Shown here: piece by piece, positions 45,205 to 52,576 of the stretch
Layout: every line of letters begins with the position of its first letter
Position numbering within the stretch: position 1 is the stretch's first letter
Assembly (NCBI RefSeq): GCF_003851045.1
Contig: NZ_BFBX01000011.1
Location: 41,152 to 95,221, forward strand
DNA: 54,070 nt
Source: Paenibacillus sp. 598K
GTDB lineage: Bacteria > Bacillota > Bacilli > Paenibacillales > Paenibacillaceae
Reading direction: 5' to 3'
Position numbers and translations under genes: made by a program
The notes under the pieces: generated by a model
The model's input: the letters and a program-made list of their open reading frames with translations, nothing else
What the model was told of the DNA's origin: nothing
The model's database searches: none

Positions 45205-46143
45205 ATGCCTGCAGCTTCAACAACGAAAAAAAGCATCTTTCGCAGAAACAGCTCGCGAGAAGATAAAATATTCGATATTTGCAACTATACGTTTCTTTTC
45301 GTGCTCATGTTGATTACGCTCTACCCGTTTGTCAACACGCTTGCCGTATCGCTAAACCAGGCAACTGACACGATTCGGGGCGGGATTACGCTGATGCCGC
45401 GCGTCTTCACACTCGACAACTATGCTTATATTTTCAGGGAAGCCAGCATCATGCACGCGACGATGATCTCTGTGCTGCGGAGCGTCATCGGTACAGTGCT
45501 CACTGTGTTCTGCTCGGCGATGGTCGCTTATACGATGAGTCGCCAGGAGTATGTGCTGCGCAAGTTCGTGACACTAGCCTTTATCCTGACGATGTACTTC
45601 AATGGCGGTCTGATCCCGAACTACCTGCTTATCCGCGAGCTGGATATGATCGGCTCCTTCTCAGTGTACATCGTCCCAGGACTGATCGGCGTGTTCAACC
45701 TGATCATTATCCGATCCTTCATCGATGGCATGCCGGAGAGCATCATCGAGTCGGCGCGTATCGACGGCGCAGGAGAGTTCACAACGTTCATGCGGATCAT
45801 CCTGCCGCTCTGCGTGCCGGTCCTCGCGACAGTGGGGCTGTTCACCGCAGTCTATCAGTGGAACTCCTGGTTTGACGTATTCCTGTACAACTCCTCGTAT
45901 CCAAAGCTCAGTACGCTGCAATACGAGCTGCAGAAAATTTTGCAAAATTCGAACGCTTCGATGACGAGCCGCACGGCGACGGACGCCTTTGCCAACGCTG
46001 GTAATACCGCTGCCAATACGGTGACCCCAGTCTCGATCCGGGCAACGATGACGATTGTCGCCAGTGTGCCGATCATTATGGTGTACCCGTTCGTACAGAA
46101 GTATTTTGTGAAAGGCATGATGGTCGGCGGCGTTAAAGGTTAA
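45205..46143 (+). CDS. Sugar ABC importer permease, YtcP type
   Basis: Second membrane subunit, 312 residues, six membrane helices. Blocks: DICNYTFLFVLMLITLYPFV, LNQATDTIRGGITLMPRVFT (typical YtcP), YFNGGLIPNYLLIRELDMIG and the EAA loop IESARIDGAGEFTTFMRIIL, with QKYFVKGMMVGGVKG at the end. AAAGGAGG precedes the ATG, 21 bases after the first permease. Last gene of the module; no glycoside hydrolase follows. Confidence 0.95.
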   Translation: MPAASTTKKSIFRRNSSREDKIFDICNYTFLFVLMLITLYPFVNTLAVSLNQATDTIRGGITLMPRVFTLDNYAYIFREASIMHATMISVLRSVIGTVLTVFCSAMVAYTMSRQEYVLRKFVTLAFILTMYFNGGLIPNYLLIRELDMIGSFSVYIVPGLIGVFNLIIIRSFIDGMPESIIESARIDGAGEFTTFMRIILPLCVPVLATVGLFTAVYQWNSWFDVFLYNSSYPKLSTLQYELQKILQNSNASMTSRTATDAFANAGNTAANTVTPVSIRATMTIVASVPIIMVYPFVQKYFVKGMMVGGVKG

Positions 46144-46177
46144 GCAGCGGCTGACAAAACAAGACAAAAGAACCCGG

Positions 46178-46205
46178 TTGACTGCGTGGTCAGGTGCGTT
46201 ATACT
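46178..46205 (+). promoter_or_regulatory. Orphan sigma-A-type promoter
   Basis: TTGACT (46178-46183), 16-base spacer, TATACT (46200-46205). Each hexamer matches the consensus at five of six positions. No gene follows on this strand before the terminator at 46252-46287. Confidence 0.6.
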
Positions 46206-46210
46206 GTACT

Positions 46211-46287
46211 AGACAGCGGCCTGTCCACTGACAATGGATCGCAACAAGAATAATGGATGGCTCCCGTTAAGGAGCCATCCATTTTAA
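46211..46287 (+). ncRNA. Candidate small RNA of about 75 nt
   Basis: Predicted transcript from the promoter at 46178-46205 to the terminator at 46252-46287. It begins with a small hairpin GACAG-CGGC-CTGTC (46212-46225), has an unpaired middle of about 26 bases and ends in the AATGGATGGCTCC/GGAGCCATCCATT terminator. A 17-codon frame (46233-46286) without a ribosome site runs through it; I do not think it is translated. Alternatively the terminator simply serves ytcP and the promoter is fortuitous. Confidence 0.35.
46252..46287. terminator. Bidirectional terminator between ytcP-type gene and DUF2627 gene
   Basis: A perfect 13-bp stem AATGGATGGCTCC / GGAGCCATCCATT with a 6-base loop, T-rich on the plus side and A-containing on the other, between convergent genes. 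Confidence 0.85.
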
Positions 46288-46301
46288 TTTTATCATTCAT
46301 A

Positions 46302-46601
46302 TTAGGACGTGGATCCGGATCTGGGAGGACGCGGACGCTTGGGCTTAAAACGGGACGAGACATAGTTGCGCTTGCGGTCGCGGAAAAAAATCCACCCGCC
46401 GATGAAGGCAATTCCCGCCAAAAACAAAAAGGCGCCGACGATAAAGCGAAGCCAGCCGAAGGCGGGCGTAATCTGATCGTTGCCGAAGTCCGAAAAATAA
46501 CGGAAAATTTCATTCTTCATAGCCAGAAAACCATAGGTTGCCGCGACACCGGGAATGGCGAGCAGCAATATCGCAATAAAGCGCGATATCATCAATCTCA
46601 T
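46302..46601 (-). CDS. yqzF: DUF2627 small membrane protein (YqzF-like)
   Basis: A 99-residue protein with two membrane helices (FIAILLLAIPGVAATYGFLA and LRFIVGAFLFLAGIAFIGGW) and a strongly basic, Pro/Arg/Ser-rich C-terminal tail. The N-terminal block RLMISRFIAILLLAIPGVAA fits DUF2627, whose B. subtilis member YqzF also lies between spo0A and the bkd genes. GGAGGAGG precedes the ATG. The tail is longer than I would expect for the family. Function unknown. Confidence 0.82.
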   Translation of the reverse strand: MRLMISRFIAILLLAIPGVAATYGFLAMKNEIFRYFSDFGNDQITPAFGWLRFIVGAFLFLAGIAFIGGWIFFRDRKRNYVSSRFKPKRPRPPRSGSTS

Positions 46602-46773
46602 ATCCGTTCCTCCTCCAAAAAAACTGCCAGGCTGTAGCAGCTAGAACTATCATAACCGACAGCCCCGCTCCTGTCCAATAGAGGTCGGCGGGGGGAGATG
46701 TTTTTTTCCTCTTTGAAAACAGGTACAATAGAGAAGTAAGTCATAGCAGGTTGAGATAGTGGAGGCGTAATAT

Positions 46774-48201
46774 ATGACGATAGAAGTTGATATAGCGATC
46801 CTGGGCGGCGGGCCGGCTGGCTACACGGCAGCGATCCGCGCAGCTCAGCTGGGCAAGTCGGTAGCAGTAGTAGAAATGGGGCGTCTGGGCGGCACTTGCC
46901 TGCACCAGGGTTGCATCCCTAGCAAATCGCTGCTGCGCAGCGCCGAGGTCTACCATACCGTAAGAGAAGCAGAGTCTTACGGCATCCTCGTCGAGAAGGG
47001 GAGCATCAGCCTGGACTATGCCAAGGTGCTCGAACGCAAGCAGCAGACAGTCGATCAATTGCATCGCGGACTGCAATCGTTGATGCGCAAGCATGGCATC
47101 CAGGTGGTAAAGGGCAAGGGTCGGGTAATCGGACCCTCGATCTTCTCTCCCCGCAGCGGCTCGCTTGCCGTCGAGCTGACAGATGGCGAGATGGAGAATG
47201 TCGTGTCGAAGCATCTGATCCTGGCAACCGGCTCCCGCCCTCGCAAGCTGGCAGGACTCGATGATGGCGGCATGCGGATCATGACAAGCGATGACGCGCT
47301 GGCGATGACGGAGCTGCCGCGCTCGCTGCTCATCCTCGGAGGCGGCGTAATCGGGATCGAATGGGCTTCGATGATGAGCGATTTTGGCGTGTCGGTGACG
47401 CTCGCCGAAGCGGCTGCGCGGCTGCTGCCAGGCGAGGACAGCGAGGTGTCGGCGGAGATGGAGAGGCTGCTGACACGACGCGGCGTACGCGTCCTGACCG
47501 GGATCAACGTGGATGCCTCAAGTCTTGTCAGCGGGGAAGCAGGGGTGTCGGTGCATGCCGATACCGAGTCAGGCAGAGTCCAGCTCGAGGCAGAGCGGAT
47601 GCTCGTCTCGGTCGGACGGGAGGCGCGGATCGACGGGATCGGCCTGGAGAATACCGATGTGCGGACGGAGCACGGCATCATCCCGGTCAATCGGATGATG
47701 CAGACGTCAGAGCCGCATATCTATGCGGTAGGGGATCTGAATGGCGGTCTCCAGCTTGCTCATGCGGCCGCTCATGAGGCGATCATCGCGGTGGAGCACA
47801 TCTGCGGGCTGGAACCGCAGCCGCTCGAGGCGCATCGCATCCCGAGAGCCATCTACAGCCGCCCGGAGATCGCATCGATTGGATTCACGGAATATGAAGC
47901 TAGCAAGCGAGGCTATGCTGTGAAGACGGGCAAGCTTCCGTTCCAGGCGATCGGCAAGGCGTGGGTGCGCGGCGAGACGGAGGGCTTCGTCAAGGTGATC
48001 GCCGATCGAGCGACCTCTGATCTGTTAGGGGTACATATTATCGGGCCCGGTGCGACCGAGATGATCTCGGAGGCTTCGCTGGCAGGCTTGCTCGACGCGA
48101 CGCCATGGGAGGTGTCGCAGGCGATCCGCCCGCATCCCTCCTTGTCGGAGGCGCTTGGCGAAGCGATGCTGGCCGTGGATGGCGCTGCGATTGCGTACTA
48201 G
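46774..48201 (+). CDS. lpdV: Dihydrolipoyl dehydrogenase (E3) of the bkd complex
   Basis: Re-oxidises dihydrolipoyl-E2 with NAD. The 475-residue FAD enzyme shows ILGGGPAGYTAAIRAAQLGK, the redox disulfide GGTCLHQGCIPSKSLL, NAD-binding LLILGGGVIGIEWASMMSDF, the second FAD motif YAVGDLNGGLQLAHAAAHEA, and the C-terminal catalytic HPHPSLSE-type segment (IRPHPSLSEALGEA). GGAGG precedes the ATG. The following bkd genes and the B. subtilis parallel identify it as the branched-chain E3. The ptb, bcd and buk genes found upstream in B. subtilis are missing here. Confidence 0.93.
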   Translation: MTIEVDIAILGGGPAGYTAAIRAAQLGKSVAVVEMGRLGGTCLHQGCIPSKSLLRSAEVYHTVREAESYGILVEKGSISLDYAKVLERKQQTVDQLHRGLQSLMRKHGIQVVKGKGRVIGPSIFSPRSGSLAVELTDGEMENVVSKHLILATGSRPRKLAGLDDGGMRIMTSDDALAMTELPRSLLILGGGVIGIEWASMMSDFGVSVTLAEAAARLLPGEDSEVSAEMERLLTRRGVRVLTGINVDASSLVSGEAGVSVHADTESGRVQLEAERMLVSVGREARIDGIGLENTDVRTEHGIIPVNRMMQTSEPHIYAVGDLNGGLQLAHAAAHEAIIAVEHICGLEPQPLEAHRIPRAIYSRPEIASIGFTEYEASKRGYAVKTGKLPFQAIGKAWVRGETEGFVKVIADRATSDLLGVHIIGPGATEMISEASLAGLLDATPWEVSQAIRPHPSLSEALGEAMLAVDGAAIAY

Positions 48202-48227
48202 ACGTTTCTTTTTTGGCCGTGAAGGTT

Positions 48228-48233
48228 TATAAT
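48228..48233 (+). promoter_or_regulatory. -10 element upstream of bkdAA
   Basis: A perfect TATAAT, with TTTCTT (48205-48210) 17 bases upstream as a poor -35, between lpdV and bkdAA and 16 bases before the FapR-like palindrome. Confidence 0.5.
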
Positions 48234-48245
48234 AGGCAATACCTA

Positions 48246-48279
48246 GTCTTAGTACCTGGTATCAATCAGGTGCTAAGAC
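48246..48279 (+). promoter_or_regulatory. FapR-like palindromic operator before bkdAA
   Basis: TTAGTACCTGGTATCAA (48249-48265) differs at two positions from the FapR operator form TTAGTACCTNNTACTAA. It is nested in a longer inverted repeat, GTCTTAGTACCTG (48246-48258) and CAGGTGCTAAGAC (48267-48279), 12 of 13 bases paired. It lies just downstream of the -10, so a bound repressor would block transcription of bkdAA-bkdAB-bkdB-lipB. FapR represses fatty-acid synthesis genes and is relieved by malonyl-CoA (family knowledge); control of bkd by it would be unusual. Confidence 0.55.
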
Positions 48280-48313
48280 TGCACTATGATTCGAATCGAA
48301 GGAGGACGCTTGT

Positions 48314-49345
48314 ATGACCCAACCCGGATCCGTAGAACAGACGTCCAGACACCAGGAGCTTGGTCTGACCGACGACCAGGCTATCGATATGTATACCAAG
48401 ATGAAGTTGGCTCGCGCGTTCGATGAGCGCTGTTTGCTGCTGCAGCGTGCTGGCAAGATCAATTTCCACGTCTCGGGGATCGGTCAGGAGGCCGCCCAGG
48501 TCGGCGCCGCCTTCGCGCTTGACCGGGATCAGGACTACTATCTGCCTTACTACCGCGACTATGGCTTCGTGCTCTCGGTAGGGATGACGATGCGCGAGCT
48601 GATGCTCTCCGTCTTCGCCAAGGCCGAGGACCCGAACAGCGGCGGACGGCAGATGCCGGGCCACTTTGGCAGCAAGCGGCTGCGCATCGTCACCGGCTCG
48701 TCGCCAGTGACGACACAGGTGCCGCATGCGGTCGGACTGGCGCTGGCGGCCAAGATGAAGCGCAAGCCGTTCGTCTCGTTCGTCACCTTCGGGGAGGGCT
48801 CGAGCAACCAGGGCGACTTCCATGAAGGAGCGAACTTCGCGGGCGTGCACAAGCTGCCGGTCATCCTCATGTGCGAGAACAACCAGTATGCGATCTCGAC
48901 GCCGCTGCACAAGCAGATCAGCGGCCGCATTAGTGATCGGGCTGCTGGATATGGCTTCCCCGGCGTCCGTGTCGATGGCAATGATCTGCTGGCCGTATAC
49001 GAGGCGGTCAAGCAAGCCCGGGAGCGGGCAGTGGCGGGCGAAGGCCCGACGTTGATCGAAGCGATGATGTATCGAATCTCGCCGCACTCCACCTCCGACA
49101 ATGATCTGATGTATCGGACCAAGGAGGAGGTCGACGAGCATCGCGGCAAGGACGGGATCGCCCAGTTCAGACAGTATATGATCGATTGCGGCATCTGGTC
49201 GGAGGAGCAGGAGCAAGCGCTGCTCGGGCGCATCCGCGAGATTGTCGACGACGCGACGGCCTACGGAGACGCAGCGCCGTTCCCGGCGCCGGAGGACATC
49301 CTGTTGCATGTATACGGGGATCAGGACGGGGAAGGGAGAGCATAG
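48314..49345 (+). CDS. bkdAA: Branched-chain 2-oxoacid dehydrogenase E1 alpha
   Basis: Thiamine-diphosphate subunit that decarboxylates the 2-oxo acids of Val, Leu and Ile, giving the acyl-CoA primers of iso and anteiso fatty acids. 343 residues. Blocks are MYTKMKLARAFDERCLLLQR, GQEAAQVGAAFAL, YYLPYYRDYGFVLSVGM, the ThDP motif FGEGSSNQGDFHEGANFAGV ... CENNQYAIS and YRISPHSTSDND, the usual phosphorylation-loop region. AAGGAGG precedes the ATG. First gene behind the FapR-like site. Confidence 0.94.
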   Translation: MTQPGSVEQTSRHQELGLTDDQAIDMYTKMKLARAFDERCLLLQRAGKINFHVSGIGQEAAQVGAAFALDRDQDYYLPYYRDYGFVLSVGMTMRELMLSVFAKAEDPNSGGRQMPGHFGSKRLRIVTGSSPVTTQVPHAVGLALAAKMKRKPFVSFVTFGEGSSNQGDFHEGANFAGVHKLPVILMCENNQYAISTPLHKQISGRISDRAAGYGFPGVRVDGNDLLAVYEAVKQARERAVAGEGPTLIEAMMYRISPHSTSDNDLMYRTKEEVDEHRGKDGIAQFRQYMIDCGIWSEEQEQALLGRIREIVDDATAYGDAAPFPAPEDILLHVYGDQDGEGRA

Positions 49346-49346
49346 C

Positions 49347-50330
49347 ATGCCACAGATAGATTATATCGAAGCCATTCGTCAGGCGATGGCCGAGGAGATG
49401 GCTCGGGACGAGGATGTATTCGTGCTCGGGGAGGATGTCGGACATAAGGGCGGCGTCTTCACGACGACCAAGGGGCTGCTCGCGCAATTCGGCGAAGAGC
49501 GGGTGATGGATACGCCGTTGGCCGAATCGGCGATCGCCGGCGTCGCGATCGGAGCAGCGATGTACGGGATGAAGCCGATCGCCGAGATGCAATACTCGGA
49601 CTTTATGTTCCCGGCGACCAACCAGATCATCAGCGAGGCGGCCAAGATCCGCTATCGCTCCAACAACGATTGGACCTGTCCTGTCGTCATCCGCGCGCCG
49701 ATCGGTGGCGGCATCTTTGGCGGACTGTACCATTCCCAATGTCCCGAGTCGGTTTTCTTCGGCACGCCAGGGCTCAAGATCGTCGCGCCTTATTCGGCGT
49801 ACGATGCCAAGGGGCTGCTGAAGGCGGCGGTCCGCGACGCCGACCCGGTGCTGTTCTTCGAGCATAAAAAATGCTACAAGCTGGTCACCGGCGAGGTGCC
49901 GGACGATGATTATATCGTGCCGATCGGCAAGGCGAATGTCCTGCGGGAAGGCGAGGATCTGACTGTCATTGGCTACAGCCTGCCGCTCCACTATACGATG
50001 GAGGCGGCGGCTGAGCTGGAGCAGGAAGGCATCTCGGCGCATGTCCTCGATCTGCGGACGCTGCAGCCGCTCGACAAGGATGCGATCCTCTCCGCTGTAC
50101 GCAAGACCGGCAAGGTGCTCATCATTCATGAGGACAACAAGACCGGAGGCGTCGGCGCGGAGGTAGCGGCGATCATCGCCGAAGAGCTGCTCTATGAGCT
50201 GGACGCGCCGATCATGCGGCTGACGCCGCCCGATGTGCCGGCGATGCCGATCAACCCGCCAGGCGAGAAGTTCTACATGCTGAACAAGGACAAAGTCAAA
50301 AAAGCGATGCAGCAGCTCGCTTTGTATTGA
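49347..50330 (+). CDS. bkdAB: Branched-chain 2-oxoacid dehydrogenase E1 beta
   Basis: The 327-residue partner of BkdAA in the alpha2-beta2 E1. Blocks are DEDVFVLGEDVGHKGGVFTT, DTPLAESAIAGVAIGAAMYG, IAEMQYSDFMFPATNQIISE, the RAPIGGGIFGGLYHSQCPES loop and VLIIHEDNKTGGVGAEVAAI. GGGAGAG precedes the ATG; the start is one base after the bkdAA stop codon, so the two are made together. Confidence 0.94.
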   Translation: MPQIDYIEAIRQAMAEEMARDEDVFVLGEDVGHKGGVFTTTKGLLAQFGEERVMDTPLAESAIAGVAIGAAMYGMKPIAEMQYSDFMFPATNQIISEAAKIRYRSNNDWTCPVVIRAPIGGGIFGGLYHSQCPESVFFGTPGLKIVAPYSAYDAKGLLKAAVRDADPVLFFEHKKCYKLVTGEVPDDDYIVPIGKANVLREGEDLTVIGYSLPLHYTMEAAAELEQEGISAHVLDLRTLQPLDKDAILSAVRKTGKVLIIHEDNKTGGVGAEVAAIIAEELLYELDAPIMRLTPPDVPAMPINPPGEKFYMLNKDKVKKAMQQLALY

Positions 50331-50360
50331 CACGATACAAGTGCACGGGAGATGAAGAAA

Positions 50361-51659
50361 ATGAAATCGTTGACGGAAATCGTCATGCCGCAGCTCGCTG
50401 AATCGCTGGTCTCGGCGCAGATCGATAAATGGCTCAAACAACCGGGCGACCCGGTCGATGTGTATGAGCCGCTCTGCGAAGTGCTGACCGATAAGGTGAA
50501 CGCCGAGCTGCCCTCCACGGTAAAGGGCACACTGGTCAAAATACTCGTCGGCGACGGCGAGAAGGTCGAGGTAGGCACGCCGATCTGTCTGATCGAGACC
50601 GAAGGCTCAGCCGCCCAGGTCCCGGACGTACGGAGCCCGGCAGACGGCGCGGACGACGAGGATGGACATCCGTCAGAGGATGCGGATCAATCGATGCGTC
50701 ACCGGTATTCGCCTGCGGTCCAGAAGCTGGCCGCCGAGCACCAGGTGCCGCTGACGGCGATCAAGGGGAGCGGTCTGGGCGGACGCGTCACGCGCAAGGA
50801 TGTGCTGGCCTATATCGAGAATCCGCCGCGCAGCGTACGCGCGGATACAGCCGCCGAAGTGACGCTTGAGCCCAAGCTGCCGCTCCGGACGACCGGTCTG
50901 CATCTGACGGAGCCGCCGCGCGTCCCTGAGGTTGAGGTCGAGGACAAGGCGGACGGCCGTCGCGGCGAATACTTCATCGATGTGACGCCGATCCGCAATA
51001 CGATCGCCCGTAATATGCGCCAGAGCGTGAGCGAGATTCCGCATGCTTGGACGACGATCGAGGTCGATGTGACCAATATCGTCGTCCTCCGCAACAAGAT
51101 GAAGGACGAGTTCGTCAAGCGCGAGGGTGTCAATCTAACGTATCTGGCCTTCGTCATGAAGGCAGTCGTCAATGCGATCAAGGACTATCCGATCCTCAAC
51201 TCTGTGTGGGCCGTTGACAAGATCATCGTCAAGCGCGATATCAATATCTCGCTGGCCGTCGGCACCGAGGACGCGCTTCTGACGCCGGTCATCCGCAACG
51301 CCGATCACAAGACGATCGCCGGGCTGGCCCGCGATATCGACGATCTCGCGCGCAAGACGCGGGAGGGCAAGATTACGCTGAACGACCTGCAAGGCGGCAC
51401 CTTCACGGTGAACAATACCGGCTCCTTTGGCTCGATCCTGTCGTATCCGATCATCAATTATCCGCAGGCGGCGATCCTTTCCTTTGAATCGATCGTCAAA
51501 CGGCCGGTTGTCATCAATGATATGATCGCGGTTCGCTCGATGGCGAACATCTGCCTGTCGCTCGATCACCGGATACTCGACGGCATCATCTGCGGACGAT
51601 TCCTGCAACGGGTCAAGGAAAATCTGGAGAGCTACAACCTGGAGACGAAGCTATATTAG
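50361..51659 (+). CDS. bkdB: Branched-chain 2-oxoacid dehydrogenase E2 (dihydrolipoyl acyltransferase)
   Basis: Core of the complex; passes the acyl group from lipoate to CoA. 432 residues in three parts. The lipoyl domain carries the modified K45 in EVLTDKVNAELPS, the E1/E3-binding domain lies at about 115-155 (YSPAVQKLAAEHQVPLTAIK), and the catalytic domain has IRNTIARNMRQSVSEIPHAW and active site SLDHRILDGIICGRFLQ. The ATG at 50361 is chosen over 50352, which overlaps the ribosome site. Followed by a hairpin repeat, then lipB. Confidence 0.95.
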   Translation: MKSLTEIVMPQLAESLVSAQIDKWLKQPGDPVDVYEPLCEVLTDKVNAELPSTVKGTLVKILVGDGEKVEVGTPICLIETEGSAAQVPDVRSPADGADDEDGHPSEDADQSMRHRYSPAVQKLAAEHQVPLTAIKGSGLGGRVTRKDVLAYIENPPRSVRADTAAEVTLEPKLPLRTTGLHLTEPPRVPEVEVEDKADGRRGEYFIDVTPIRNTIARNMRQSVSEIPHAWTTIEVDVTNIVVLRNKMKDEFVKREGVNLTYLAFVMKAVVNAIKDYPILNSVWAVDKIIVKRDINISLAVGTEDALLTPVIRNADHKTIAGLARDIDDLARKTREGKITLNDLQGGTFTVNNTGSFGSILSYPIINYPQAAILSFESIVKRPVVINDMIAVRSMANICLSLDHRILDGIICGRFLQRVKENLESYNLETKLY

Positions 51660-51664
51660 TGAGA

Positions 51665-51698
51665 GTTCAAAAAGTAATCAAAAGCGTACTTTTTGAAC
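51665..51698. repeat. Hairpin repeat GTTCAAAAAGTA/TACTTTTTGAAC, copy 2
   Basis: A perfect 12-bp stem (51665-51676 with 51687-51698) and a 10-base loop ATCAAAAGCG. It shares arm and loop sequence with the hairpin at 44088-44130 (AAAAGCG, ACTTTTTGAACAAC). It lies between bkdB and lipB, where it could modulate lipB expression. Confidence 0.65.
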
Positions 51699-51725
51699 AA
51701 CATCTACTAGTGCGGGGGCGTGCAT

Positions 51726-52439
51726 ATGAGTCAGACAGAACGGGCGCTCGATGCCCGCTACTACCCAATGATCGGGTACGGCGAAGCGTGGGAGCTGCAA
51801 AAGCGACTGGTGCGGGCGATCGATGAAGGCAAGCAGGATGAGGCGCTGCTGCTGCTCCAGCATCCGCCGACCTATACGATTGGCTCGCAGCGGCATCCCG
51901 AGCATCTGCTGCTCTCGGAGGAGGAGCTGGCTAAGCGCGGCATCTCTGTCTTCCAGATCGATCGGGGCGGCGATATTACGTATCATGGTCCAGGACAGCT
52001 CGTCGGCTATCCGCTGCTCTATCTGGATGCGGTCGGACTCGATCTGCATGCCTATCTGCGCAGCCTGGAGCAGATTATCATCGACTGGCTCGGCGAGTAT
52101 GGCATTGTCGGCGGACGCAAGGAAGAGTATACAGGCGTGTGGGTCGGCGAGGAGAAGATCGCGGCGATTGGCGTCAAGTTCAACAAGTGTCGGCATCGCC
52201 GAGGCTTCGTGACCAGTCACGGCTTTGCCTTGAATCTGCATGCAGGATTGGCGGAGAGCGGGTTTGCGGGGATTATCCCGTGCGGCATCCAGCAGTACGG
52301 GGTGACGTCGCTGGCGGAGCTGACAGGAAGGGAGCTGACGCTCCGGCAGGCGGCAGCTGAGCTGCTGCCGCATTTCTGCCGGATGTTCGGCGTCCGCTCT
52401 GCGGGTCTAGAGGATCAAGCCGATGCCCATCACGAGTGA
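51726..52439 (+). CDS. lipB: Octanoyltransferase LipB
   Basis: Moves octanoate from acyl-carrier protein to the lipoyl domains of E2 proteins and GcvH. 237 residues of the LipB family: LLLLQHPPTYTIGSQRHPEH, RGGDITYHGPGQLVGYPLLY, GVWVGEEKIAAIGVKFN with the catalytic Lys, SHGFALNLHAGL and GIIPCGIQQYGVTSLAEL with the acyl-accepting Cys. B. subtilis uses LipM and LipL instead, so a LipB next to the bkd genes is a real difference. The ATG at 51726 has GGGGG at good spacing. Its 3' end overlaps prli42 on the other strand. Confidence 0.95.
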   Translation: MSQTERALDARYYPMIGYGEAWELQKRLVRAIDEGKQDEALLLLQHPPTYTIGSQRHPEHLLLSEEELAKRGISVFQIDRGGDITYHGPGQLVGYPLLYLDAVGLDLHAYLRSLEQIIIDWLGEYGIVGGRKEEYTGVWVGEEKIAAIGVKFNKCRHRRGFVTSHGFALNLHAGLAESGFAGIIPCGIQQYGVTSLAELTGRELTLRQAAAELLPHFCRMFGVRSAGLEDQADAHHE

Positions 52440-52502
52440 AGAGAGCAGCATGGAGGCAATGATCAGGTAGACCACGATCTTTATCCATTTGTTGGTTTTC
52501 AT
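52407..52502 (-). CDS. prli42: Stressosome-associated miniprotein Prli42
   Basis: A 31-residue membrane miniprotein with start ATG at 52502 and GGAG upstream (CGAAAGGAGACCGATT). It begins MKTNKWIKIVVYLIIAS and continues MLLSSLVMGIGLIL: a basic N terminus and a single membrane helix. Size, the Lys pair and the helix pattern fit Prli42, which in Listeria tethers the stressosome (RsbR) to the membrane. Its last 33 bases are antisense to the end of lipB. No stressosome genes are in the window. Confidence 0.8.
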   Translation of the reverse strand: MKTNKWIKIVVYLIIASMLLSSLVMGIGLIL

Positions 52503-52576
52503 AATCGGTCTCCTTTCGGACAAGTTACTGATCTATGCTTCTATTGTATACGAACTGCAGGGATGGAGGAAAGTCT

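Noticed and set aside
46233..46286. A 17-codon peptide frame inside the candidate small RNA.
   Set aside because: There is no ribosome site and its codons run through the terminator stem.
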